Below are positions 55,280 through 64,000 of a stretch of DNA of 64,000 nucleotides, piece after piece. A program made the translations under genes and the position numbers. The stretch covers positions 620,001 to 684,000 of the forward strand of contig JAWWNJ010000002.1 in assembly GCA_037176885.1 (NCBI GenBank), written 5' to 3'. The first letter of the stretch is position 1. Every line of letters starts with the position of its first letter. The DNA is from Favolaschia claudopus. Its lineage: Eukaryota > Basidiomycota > Agaricomycetes > Agaricales > Mycenaceae. A model generated the notes under the pieces. That model had not been told where the DNA came from. It ran no database searches and was given only the letters and a program-made list of their open reading frames with translations.

Positions 55280-56083
55280 ATGCCCAAAGTCCCTCGAACC
55301 CCATCTCCCTCCAAATCGCCTTCCAAGCCGCCTTCGACGCCCAAGAAGAAGCGTTCCTACGCATGGAAAAGCCCCATCACAGAACGCAATGTTGGCGGTG
55401 GTGAACTTGCGGTTGCCAATGGTCCCTTCATTGTGAGTTGAGCTGCATGAGGTGCTTGCCAAGGAACTGAGCAGCATTACAGAAAAGGACCAAGGCCGTG
55501 GAGAAGTACAAGATCAAGGCCACTGACCTTGACACAATTAAACCAATCTCTCGCCAGCAAAACCATATGGGCGGCTCTTCTCTGATTCAAACTTATAATG
55601 AGTGTGATGTAGCTGCGTTGGCACAAAGACTACGACCCGGGAAGCCTTTGCCTGAGCTTTCTCCGATGGCCAATCCAGTGGTGCTGGCCAAGAAGAATGG
55701 TCCAAGGATCATGAAGACCACGGCTATAACAAAATTCAAGGTCAGCATTGCCGTCGCCCGAGTCGTAGTCTGGAGCTCATGAGGTTCAACGTTCAGCTCA
55801 GAAAGGCCGAAATAGAGCAATTGACCCCAATTTCAATGACGCCGAATGCGTATGGGAGTTTGACGACATATTACAATCGTTGCGACGTCGAAGTCCGTTT
55901 CCTTTCTTGTTCACCGCTTGATGGTCTCGTAACCAAATTTCATAGAACTTGAAATCGCGGCTTGAACAATTGAGAGGCGCCAGCTCGAGTCGCCTGATAG
56001 ATTTCGATGGCTTAGACCGTGGTGACGCGGCAGCCTTGCGTGAGTGGTATGACATGGTGTTAAGATACTGGCTAACGCAGTAA
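55280..56083 (+). CDS. basic protein with a duplicated XPA-C-like motif
   Basis: Four exons encode about 205 residues. The N-terminus is Pro/Ser/Lys-rich (MPKVPRTPSPSKSPSKPPST, then KKRSYAWKSPITERN), likely nuclear. Two copies of a roughly 60-residue unit follow. Copy 1: KRTKAVEKYKIKATDLDTIK, then QNHMGGSSLIQTYNECDVAA and LAQRL. Copy 2: RIMKTTAITKFKLRKAEIEQ and LTPI, then NAYGSLTTYYNRCDVENLKS and RL. The A-x-x-x-Y-x-L/I-K-x-x-D/E-L pattern recalls the C-terminal DNA-binding part of XPA-type proteins, but no zinc finger is present, so the link is a suggestion. The C-terminus is LRGASSSRLIDFDGLDRGDA, then ALREWYDMVLRYWLTQ. Exon joins (after PFI, after TKFK, after DVE) are all in frame. Function unknown. 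Confidence 0.7.
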
Positions 56084-56229
56084 GTGCAGTTGCAGAAGCT
56101 CGGAGTGGATGATGAGGGAGGAAGAGAAACAGTCGCGATCGCCGCATTGTATTACGTAATACGCGTTGTTTGTAATTGCTTGATTTGAATCAACATCCGT
56201 CTCTTGGTTGAATACGTCCGAGTTCGCAG

Positions 56230-58506
56230 ATGCCACCGAAGTGTGAGCCTCTGTGCCGTTTCGCGGATAGGTACTCTCCTTGTCCCCGCAACATCCCCGT
56301 TATCTGGCCCACCACTCACACTCGCCTAGGCTCTACTTCACCACCTTTCCCCAGCCTGCACCCAACCCCTTGGTCTTGAACCGCCTCGCCGCAGAGCCAG
56401 GCAATCGCCCACGCGTCCGAACGCGTCCAAGAGATGCTAAAGTTGCCACCGACGATGAGGTCGCCACATATTACTACTTCACTATCGACGACCAGCTTCT
56501 CTACCTCTCTTTCTTCCAAGACTGGGGTCCCCTGAATATTGCCATGGTTTATAAGGCTTGCATACTCATACACGAGCTCCTCGAGGTCCGTGCATGGTTC
56601 TTGGTTCGCTAACATGCATATCTCACGTGTTTCCCCTGCGTTCGTTCAGGATAAGGATTTGAGTCCACATAGACTCGTATTATACTCATCCGACGACCCA
56701 AAACGAAAGGCGAACGCCGCGTTGCTTCTCGCGCTTTTTGTGGTGAGTCGCGTCGTGCAACAATAAGACTCGAAATGATCGACGCCGCTATCAGATGATC
56801 GTACAAAGGCGGGCACCTTGGGAAGCATTCCATCCCGTTGCAGAACTTGAATTCATGGCGTTCCGGGATGCGGGACGCGGTCCGTCCGATTTCAATCTGA
56901 ATATTCAAGACTGTTTATGGGGTGTATGGAAGGCGATGCAACATGGCCTCTGCGACATGAACGAGTTCAGCGTAGAAGACTACGAATATTACGAAAAGGT
57001 TGAGAACGGCGACTGGAACTGGATAACCCCCAACTTCATCGCATTTGCGTCGCCTGTGGACACGGCATGGATAAAGAAGGAAAAGGAAGCTAAGGAAATT
57101 GTCAAGACAAACGGTGTTGCTGGATCTTCCGCGTCCTCTTCGTCCTCATCCTCTGGCTCTGGTTTGGCCTTGCAGCGAAAGCTTCCTACTCCCTTCCTCA
57201 ACTGCCTGGATTACTTCGACAAGCGTAACATCAAACTTGTCGTTCGGCTGAACACTGAGCTCTACGATCGAAATACTTTCCTAGACCACGGCATCGACCA
57301 TATGGAACTCTACTTCGACGATGGCACCAACCCGACGGACGAAATCGTCCGCACATTCATAGATGTCGCGGACCGAGTCATAGAGAGCGGTGGGGTTGTG
57401 GCAGTTCACGTATGTCCACCGTCTTTCCTTTTTCCTTTCCCCTACTTATATTTCGTCCATAGTGTAAAGCGGGTCTCGGAAGGACTGGTACCTTGATTGG
57501 GGCATATCTCATATGGAAATATGGCTTCACGGCTAACGAAGCTATCGGTTTTATGCGTATAGTTCGACCCGGAAGTGTCGTCGGTCCCCAACAACAGTAC
57601 ATGTATCTCAAGCAGCTAGAGTGGTGCAAGTGGGCTGCTGCGGATGAGATCAAGCGGACCCAGGCAGCGGCTGCTCTAGCGTCCGCTACCCTAGTCACAC
57701 CAGCTACTCCGCCTGCTGAAGAGGACGAGATGCCTGCTATGGACATCACTCCCCCTGCTTCCCCGGTTAAAATGGCCCCGGTGACGCCTAGTCGACATAT
57801 TGCAACGGCTACCGCAAAAGCCGGGGACATCGCGCCCCCCGGCCAACCTCGTAAAACACCAACCACAAAGCGCACTCTGGATCGCGTGGAGCCCGATTCG
57901 GACGAGGAGGACGAGTCGCGGGACGTCCTACCCTCACTTGATCTGCCCATCGGAACGCGATCGTCGCGAGCAAAGGCAGGCCGAACAGCAGCGCCGAAAT
58001 CCATTACTTCCTCCGAGGCTCGCCCAACTCGTGTGACTCGGTCTACAACTGGCGCCGCTAATATAAGGAAAGCCGGTACGGGTGCCAGCACGGCTGCCAA
58101 GGTTGGAAAGTCCAATCTGCCGCCCGCGGTAAAGACATCCTCATCGCAACCGCCGAATAAAATTCCCCGGCTCGCAACGACGCGGACTACTTCTGCAGCC
58201 AAGGCTGCTGTCGCTGCGGCCAATACAACCTCAAGCCGTCGGCCGAACCCTCCTGCCTCACCGACGCCTCCCTCCCGTCTCCCGACGTTGATAGCGTCGA
58301 GGCGGCCTCCGCCCAGTGCAGCGTCTTCTTCATTGACTGACGTTGCGAGCGCCACTATCAAGCGTACTCCGACGGCACAGTCTGACGCATGGATGAAGAC
58401 CAACGTCTCTGCTGTCGTAGTACCGGCGTCCAAGAGCGAGCGTCCAGGTCCGAGACCTGTACGACGACGACGCAGCAGTTTCAGCTCTGCCGATGTCGTT
58501 GCTTGA
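56230..58506 (+). CDS. CDC14: dual-specificity protein phosphatase Cdc14
   Basis: Encodes the mitotic-exit and cytokinesis phosphatase that reverses Cdk phosphorylation. Exon 1 [14 protein letters not shown] joins [20 protein letters not shown]. Domain A follows: [39 protein letters not shown], and after an intron [33 protein letters not shown] [20 protein letters not shown] and [20 protein letters not shown]. Domain B has [40 protein letters not shown] and the active site [19 protein letters not shown], the H and C being separated by the intron 57410-57462. Then [24 protein letters not shown] [20 protein letters not shown]. The C-terminal 290 residues are a disordered Ser/Thr/Pro-rich basic tail ([37 protein letters not shown]), suited to regulation and nucleolar or spindle targeting. 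Firm identification. Confidence 0.93.
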
Positions 58507-58831
58507 GGGCTATATCTGTACGTATGTTTCTTTCGCTACAATCTCATCTCATCTCTCTGGAATTCGCTGTCCTTTGCTACTCGATACTTGTATCCTCAGC
58601 TACCATTTGTCGCAAACTGTTCGTGCACACTCCCCTACTCCCCACCCCACCATCAATACATGTTATTATTACAAACCAGTCTGTTCGCTAGGCTGCTTGA
58701 CGGCCAGGACTATGTGTATAAAATTTCTTTAGAAACGCAGATCGTTTCAACCCGAAAATCAAATGGAGTGCGCGTATAAATTCGAGCAACGCAAACAAGT
58801 ACACTTTGTCATCTTCTCGTCTAATGGTAAT
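58507..58831. other. convergent intergenic region CDC14 / HEM12
   Basis: About 325 bp of 3' sequence between convergent genes; pyrimidine-rich, no coding. Confidence 0.5.
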
Positions 58832-60094
58832 CTACCTCCTCGAATACTTCTGAACGCACTCGAAAAACCATTTGGCGTCTTCGGGGTTGACCTCTGGCGT
58901 GATCCCATGCCCAAGGTTGGCAATCCACGCCTTAGTACTACCATCGACGGCGAATCCTTCACACATTCGCTTCACGGCGCTCTCAATTGCATCACGTCCA
59001 CCGTACAAAACGTTTGGATCCATGTTACCCTGGAGGGCAACTTTGCCCTTGACAAGCCGCCGCGCTTCTGCGGGGTCAATCTGCCAGTCAAGCCCCAGCG
59101 TGTCATAGCCCGCGGACTCTGCGAGGGAAGCCAACGCATAATTGGCACCCTTGGCGAACAGCGTTATCGGCGTGGATGGAAGGTTTTCGGCAGCGAGGCG
59201 TTTTCGGACGTTGGTGGATATGTGCACCAGACTGGGTCGAGAGAAAAGGTCAAAGTCGTGTGGGGAAAGTTCGCCGGCCCAAGAGTCGAAGACTTGCAAG
59301 AGCTGGAAGAACATTGAGTGGGGGGGATATATCTTTGGTTGAATATGAATACAGATACAGACCTGGGCGCCGGCTTTGACTTGACCGACCAGAAAGTCGA
59401 CACAGACGTCAGCAATTCGGAGAAGGAGTGCCTTGGACTCTTCAGGATATTTGAAAATCCACGTCTTGACCTTTTGGAAAGTTTTGGTTCCGCCACCTTC
59501 AACCATATATGCGAAAAGGGTCCAAGGGGCGCCACAGAATCCAATTAAAGGTACTTGACCGTCAAGTGCCATACGCGTCTGCGTGATAGCGCTGAAAACG
59601 TATCCGAGTTCCTTCTCTACATCGACAGTTTTGTTGAGTTTGTCGACATCGGCTGGGGTGCGGAGTGGGTCGGGGAAATCTGGGCCGGGTGTCATGAGTA
59701 CCTCCATGCCCATTGCCTGCGGCACCACCAAAATATCCGAAAATATGATAGAGGCGTCCAAGAGTCCAGAGAATCGGCGAATGGGTTGGAGAGTGACCTC
59801 TGTAGCCAGGTCCGGAGTGCGGCAGACCTCAAAGAACTCGTGTGATTTACGAACTTCGCGAAATTCTGGATTTTGTTTCGATATCGTGAAACAGACGCTG
59901 CGCGGATGATCAGACCTGGGAGATAGCGTCCTGCCTGCCGCATTATCCAAACAGGAGCGCGCTCAGTCTTTTCGCCTGGAAGATGGTGAGGCTGGGCAAT
60001 TTTGAAGCGACTGGCACAAACCCCGTGCAGCGCGTAACAACAGATCGTTCTTCAGCGGCGGAAAGTCGCTCAGCGTCGGGAATTGGTGGGGCAT
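58832..60094 (-). CDS. HEM12: uroporphyrinogen decarboxylase
   Basis: Fifth step of haem synthesis, decarboxylating four acetate groups of uroporphyrinogen III; cytosolic. Start at 60094 gives MPHQFPTLSDFPPLKNDLLL and RAARG, joined to EKTERAPVWIMRQAGRYLP and EFREVRKSHEFFEVCRTPDL, the signature with the two active-site arginines. Then LDASIIFSDILVVPQAMGM with the catalytic Asp, VPLIGFCGAPWTLFAYMVEG, FDSWAGELSPHDFDLFSRPS and LPSTPITLFAKGANYALASL, GYDTLGLDWQIDPAEARRLV, ALQGNMDPNVLYGG and the ending IANLGHGITPEVNPEDAKWF. Length about 369 residues, as in the family. An intron at 59303-59362 is 60 nt without a stop, so it reads through; VC-ICIHIQPK there is intron, not protein. Head-to-head with SHG1 (156 bp). 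Confidence 0.94.
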
Positions 60095-60250
60095 TTCTGG
60101 AGGATGTGGTGGTAAGAGAGCGCAAGTGAAAGACGGTGGAATCCACGTAGACGCGATTTGACGCCAGTCTGGTCTGAGTGAGACGCATCGTTCGGTAATC
60201 CGGCTAACTTTTACCGGCAACTCATTCTCAACAACTCTCTCGACGCTCTC
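60095..60250. promoter_or_regulatory. compact bidirectional promoter HEM12 / SHG1
   Basis: 156 bp separate the two divergent start codons; both promoters must reside here or overlap. Confidence 0.5.
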
Positions 60251-61044
60251 ATGCCCATTTCAGAACCCAGAGACCTTGTCGCACAGTCGGTCCCGCGTTC
60301 GCCTATTGGGAACCACCGCCAATGTCTTCTGTAGATTCAAAACCTCGGGCGAATTCGATAAACTACGACGACAACTTCTTGCTGATGCTCAACGCTCTGT
60401 TCGTTGCTAGAGTCTGCCTTGTGGACTATCTGCTGATTGTGCATACAAGAGCGGCTTCGAAGCATTCAAAGCACGCGTAGAGGAAATCGCGCGAGAACGC
60501 CTCGAGTCGGGGCAAACCGCGTACACCGCTCCGGAATTGCTACATAAGGTGATCTAACTACTGTTGTGGTTCCGTTTCGTCGACTGTAGTTCACACGTAC
60601 AAGGATCTAATGCAGGAAATAAACCGGTAACTGTTTCTCAACCTAAGCCAAAGGTAGGAGTGGTTTATGAACGTGGTATATCTCAGCTTCCCCATCGTTG
60701 ACCGATTCGCGTCGGATGTACCAATGCTCTCTGACAATATTCGCGCCTCTCTGCAACGTACTTTGCGCGAGGACCGTGGTCAGAAGGACCCGCCTCCAGA
60801 GAACGCTGCCCCCTCGCAACCATCTGGCGAATCTGCTCGCCCTTCTCCGAAAGAGGACCCATCCTTGCTTCCTTCCCAAGAACCCGCCCTCGCTCCGCTT
60901 GTTCCCCCAGGGCCGTCTTCCGAAGTGCCGGAGAAGGAAATGGACGTAGATACGCTCGACTCCGCTCCGCTTACGGACCCTCATGAAACTGTCGCTTCCA
61001 GCCCCAAGTCGAGTCCCTTATCCTCGCCGCCTGGTCCCTCGTAG
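60251..61044 (+). CDS. SHG1: COMPASS complex subunit Shg1
   Basis: Component of the Set1/COMPASS histone H3K4 methyltransferase complex, nuclear. The spliced start is MPISEPRDLVAQFKTSGEFD, KLRRQLLADAQRS, then SGFEAFKARVEEIARERLES, GQTAYTAPELLHK, DLMQEINR and FPIVDRFASDVPMLSDNIRA, SLQRTLREDRGQ. This is the BOD1/SHG1 domain (PF05205): F-K-x-x-G-x-FD-x-LR-x-x-LL at the start, a Phe-Lys-x-x-V-E-x-I helix and the late VPxLSD. The remainder (PENAAPSQPSGESARPSPKE onward) is disordered and ends GPS. Four introns were placed by frame; each is GT-AG and 50-100 nt. The domain match is continuous over every junction, so the identification is good although the gene is short. Confidence 0.85.
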
Positions 61045-61342
61045 GTTGGCTACATCTGTATCGAATTACTGTACAACAATCTTCAATCTTCAATGAAGCA
61101 TAATACGTTCGTTAACCTTTGCCCCAGTGTACATTGAACAAATCTCGAGATTCTCGTCTACGATATGAGGTACATACAATTTAGATTGTCCGGTAAGGGT
61201 ACAGTCAGTCAATCCTACATTAGTCAAGCTAAAGCCTCTCAGACGCTCCAAAAAGATATGGAATAAATACATTAACGTATAACGAGCGTCGTGGCAAGAA
61301 ACGAGGGGAAGTAGATAGCTCATGAAGCCTCCGGACGACCTC
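61045..61342. other. convergent intergenic region SHG1 / P450
   Basis: About 300 bp; 3' ends of convergent genes, no coding seen. Confidence 0.5.
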
Positions 61343-63608
61343 TTACTCGTTATGAATCAACTGGATTGACTTCTCGGAGCGTGGGCTGATGGAACATTGA
61401 AAGGGTACTGGGTGGCTAACAACGAATGAAGTCAGTTCAGCTTCGCATACGGAACACTCGACGCTACTAGCCTGATCGTGCCTCTCGTGTTTTCGTGGAT
61501 GGGAACGATAACCTTGCCATTTTCGATTGACTTGGATATGTTGAACACAGACAGGGTCATAACGGCTGTGATGAACAGGTAGGCGTCCGCAAGATGCATG
61601 CCTAGCAATAAGAACGATGAACATCGAATCAAATGCTAAGCATGAGTGGCCTACCTGGGCAAATTCTGAACAATATAGAAAAGAAATTATTGCGGTGATA
61701 GAGTGATGAGCTTGTTAACGTACCTGCGTCCGAATCCCCAGCAAAAGCTACGCGGGTCTACTTCAGCCGATTTATCCTTGGTTGCGATGAAACGATCCGG
61801 ATTGAAGCTCATCGGGTCCGTGTAAACACGGGCATCATGCGTCATGCGATGGATGTTGGTGAGCAGAAGAGCACCTTTTGGAATAAAGTGCCCTTCGTAG
61901 ACATCGTCTTGCATAGCTCGATGCAGAACGCCTAAACCGAGATATTAGTGCATATCAAAAGAAAGAAAGGGCGCCGTAAGGCTTACCGGTGGGTACGGCA
62001 GAGTGCCAACGAATAACCTATAACCCGATAAATCGATAGTCACAATTTGCCACGAGAGAAGTACCTCTTTGACCAAAGCGTCGACGTAGGGTAAGGCGTC
62101 TCGGTGGTAGTCTGTCGCCGCCGATAACTGCGTCAATTTCAGCCTGGGCCTTCGCCTGGGTTTCGGGATAGAGGGTCATCGCCAAAAAGAAAGACGACAC
62201 CGACGAGACTGTCTGAAATATAACACAATCTAATTTCTATTAACCCTCGAGAAGCAACTAAAACGTACCGAGTCGGAGCCAGCTGATACAAGCCGTCTAA
62301 TGAGCTTCAAAATCGTAACATTAGAGTGTCGATACTGACCGCTGTAGAGCGACGCTGAGGACCACTTGATATCAAACTCCTCCTCGGCCGTCAGATTCTT
62401 GGCTTCAAGGAGAGTGGAAGTAAAAGAGACGGGTGCCGTTCCAGCAACCTATATACGTGATTAATCATTTGAAAAAAATGCCTGCGAGGCGAACGGGGAG
62501 AAGCAAATTCACCATTTGGTGCTTGACAAAGTTGAAAGGTTGTTCGACAAGTTGGTTGAGGGTCGCGGCCCAGGCGTCCGCAGTTCTACGCCACCCAGTG
62601 AACGGGAGCCATTTCGGGACATAACGTACTACAGCCGCAGTCAGTTAGGGAACTCTGAGGCACGAAAGATTGCAGCGTACAAGAAGGAATCAGATCGACT
62701 ATGAATCCACCCGGGGCTGTAGAAAGCGAGAACTGCTCAACAGCCTGTTCCGCAAGACTGACGAATGGATCGTCGGTTTCTTTGACTTCGTAGCCATGTG
62801 AGATTCGTAGGATAATCGCGCCGGCGGTCCTGTTCACTGTCAACTGGACGGTCAAGTTAGGTACGGTGATGCTTACTTGCGAATGTGCTGAGGAAGGTCC
62901 CCGGGTTTGGCTAATACACGTCGTAAAAACCGTTTTGTTTCCTGTTCTTGTACGGGCAAGAAAAGCTTGATCGCGGAGCGGCTGCCGATGATATTGTGGA
63001 AGAGACGACGGTACTGCTCGAAAGAAACATAAATCAGAATGCTCTACGTAAAGAAAGGGGTCGAGAACGAACACGACGGAATCGATCGCCGTATGGGAGC
63101 AAAACTAGAGAAGTTGAGCATGCAGAGTGCGAAGCCAGGGTCTACCACATACCAAGAGTATTTTTCCAGCCAACCAACTCGCCGCCTAGTGAATTTCGGC
63201 TGTTAGTTCAACAAAACGCAGAGGGAACGGAACTACCCATGGTGCACACTGGCCGGTCGGAATAAATGGCGCTGCGCTTGTCCAAGAGGTCGACAGCCAC
63301 TTTGGCCGAGCCGATGATAATCATAGTTTGCCCAAGAACAGTCGCGCTGCAGATGTCGCCTGGGAGAAACAAAATGAACCCAGTGCTGGACGCCACTCAG
63401 CCATAGACATACCCCAGGTATCGGTCCATTGCGAAAATGTTTTCCACTCCTGGTCAGACGGCATGTCGAATACATTTCCAATGAGAGGCAAGCCTTTGGG
63501 TCCAGGTGGTAAAGCATAAGGGTTTTGTCGCGACGTCCAAAGACGTTTTATGAGGAGTAGAATGCAGAGAAGAGCGCAGACATCCAGCCAAAGGAGTAAA
63601 GAAAGCAT
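61343..63608 (-). CDS. cytochrome P450 monooxygenase
   Basis: Microsomal haem-thiolate monooxygenase with many introns. Membrane anchor [20 protein letters not shown], then the hinge [20 protein letters not shown]. Further: [34 protein letters not shown]; the I-helix region ending AGSDS-like then [55 protein letters not shown] with the K-helix E-x-x-R (EVIR), [20 protein letters not shown], and [13 protein letters not shown] with PERF-like NPDRF. The haem loop FCWGFGRR joins [20 protein letters not shown], giving the FxxGxRxCxG cysteine. The end is [20 protein letters not shown]. The first Phe of the haem motif is preceded by a Trp (FCWGFGRR). Similar to Agaricomycete CYP families (CYP5359/CYP5037-like in general style), but no clan can be fixed here. 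Confidence 0.9.
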
Positions 63609-64000
63609 AGTACTGAACGAAGAGATTCAGGCGCCGAGAATAAAGAGAGTGAGGGTCGAAATGATATCGAGACACGAAGGAGTCGAGAAATGAAGCTGTT
63701 TTATTGCCGGCGCGAAATACCGGGTTTTCATGATGCTTAGGCTGCGCCGGTCATTGCTTCTTCGCAAAAACGTTTCAACTGAAAGAAGGCCGAGGGAATC
63801 GCCACACGCGGACGGACAGCGAATCCAGATCTAGAAAAGGTGTTACGAAAGTCGACACCTATTGGTGCCACCAAGGTTGCGGAAAATATCCGCTTCGACC
63901 AGCTTAGACTAGAATTGGAGTAGGAGTACCAGATCCAGGGCTATCCAGTAGTTCCAGTACCATCCAGGGTGGTTTGTTCGGGCATTGAATAGCAAGCAGT
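63609..64000. other. upstream region of the P450 gene to the right edge
   Basis: About 390 bp to the window end. No coding is evident; contains the P450 promoter. Confidence 0.5.

Noticed and set aside
57378..58433. 351-codon open frame on the minus strand
   Set aside because: It is antisense to the CDC14 C-terminal exon; composition is a mirror of the Ser/Thr/Ala/Pro-rich sense sequence and no family motif is present.
1..64000. CRISPR arrays, prophage, insertion sequences, rRNA genes
   Set aside because: No spaced repeats, transposase or rRNA-like sequence was seen; the window is eukaryotic and intron-rich.

Overview
This window looks like nuclear DNA of a filamentous basidiomycete, most likely an Agaricomycete. 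The genes are monocistronic, lie on both strands, and are cut by many short introns (about 40-70 nt, GT-AG). Several families are typical of mushroom-forming fungi: two seven-span DUF6534-type membrane proteins, a DUF6741-type protein, an HsbA-type wall protein, a CFEM protein and a class I terpene synthase. I count about 36 gene calls. I saw no convincing transposon, rRNA, tRNA or CRISPR array. Products were named by reading translated exons and recognising family motifs; no database search was run.

Layout. 0-10 kb: a partial gene at the left edge, CIA1 (cytosolic Fe-S assembly), a small Con-6-like protein, DUF6534 protein A, then a CFEM protein, an HpcH/HpaI aldolase and an HsbA-like wall protein. 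9.5-20 kb is mostly housekeeping: an oxidoreductase-like (OXLD1-type) protein, TAD1, GPC1, a 77-aa DUF1748 protein, OST2, a SOD-fold mitoribosomal protein, hexokinase and a first NDUFA4-like complex I/IV subunit. 20-31.5 kb: DUF6534 protein B, a terpene synthase, a long gene-poor stretch leading to an Atf1/CREB-type bZIP factor, a degenerate kinase-like protein and a disordered protein. 32-39 kb: a secreted GH35 beta-galactosidase divergent from a membrane-anchored protein with two repeated beta-sandwich-like domains and a PPxY tail. 39.9-51 kb: a large coiled-coil protein, a second NDUFA4-like gene, an aldo-keto reductase, an isochorismatase-like hydrolase, a DUF6741 protein and an ENT nucleoside transporter. 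51-64 kb: mitoribosomal uL24m, an Mbp1/Res-type APSES-ankyrin factor, a protein with a duplicated XPA-C-like motif, CDC14, HEM12, a COMPASS Shg1 subunit and a cytochrome P450.

How genes relate. Several pairs are head-to-head with very short shared upstream regions (OST2/mS42-like 134 bp, HEM12/SHG1 156 bp, OXLD1-like/TAD1 229 bp). Mitochondrial functions recur but are not contiguous. No biosynthetic cluster is evident around the terpene synthase; the only P450 is nearly 37 kb away. The most unusual items are the terpene synthase whose aspartate-rich motif lacks its first Asp, the beta-galactosidase/PPxY receptor-like pair, the duplicated XPA-like motif protein, the degenerate kinase, and an open frame of 868 codons that runs through two neighbouring genes.
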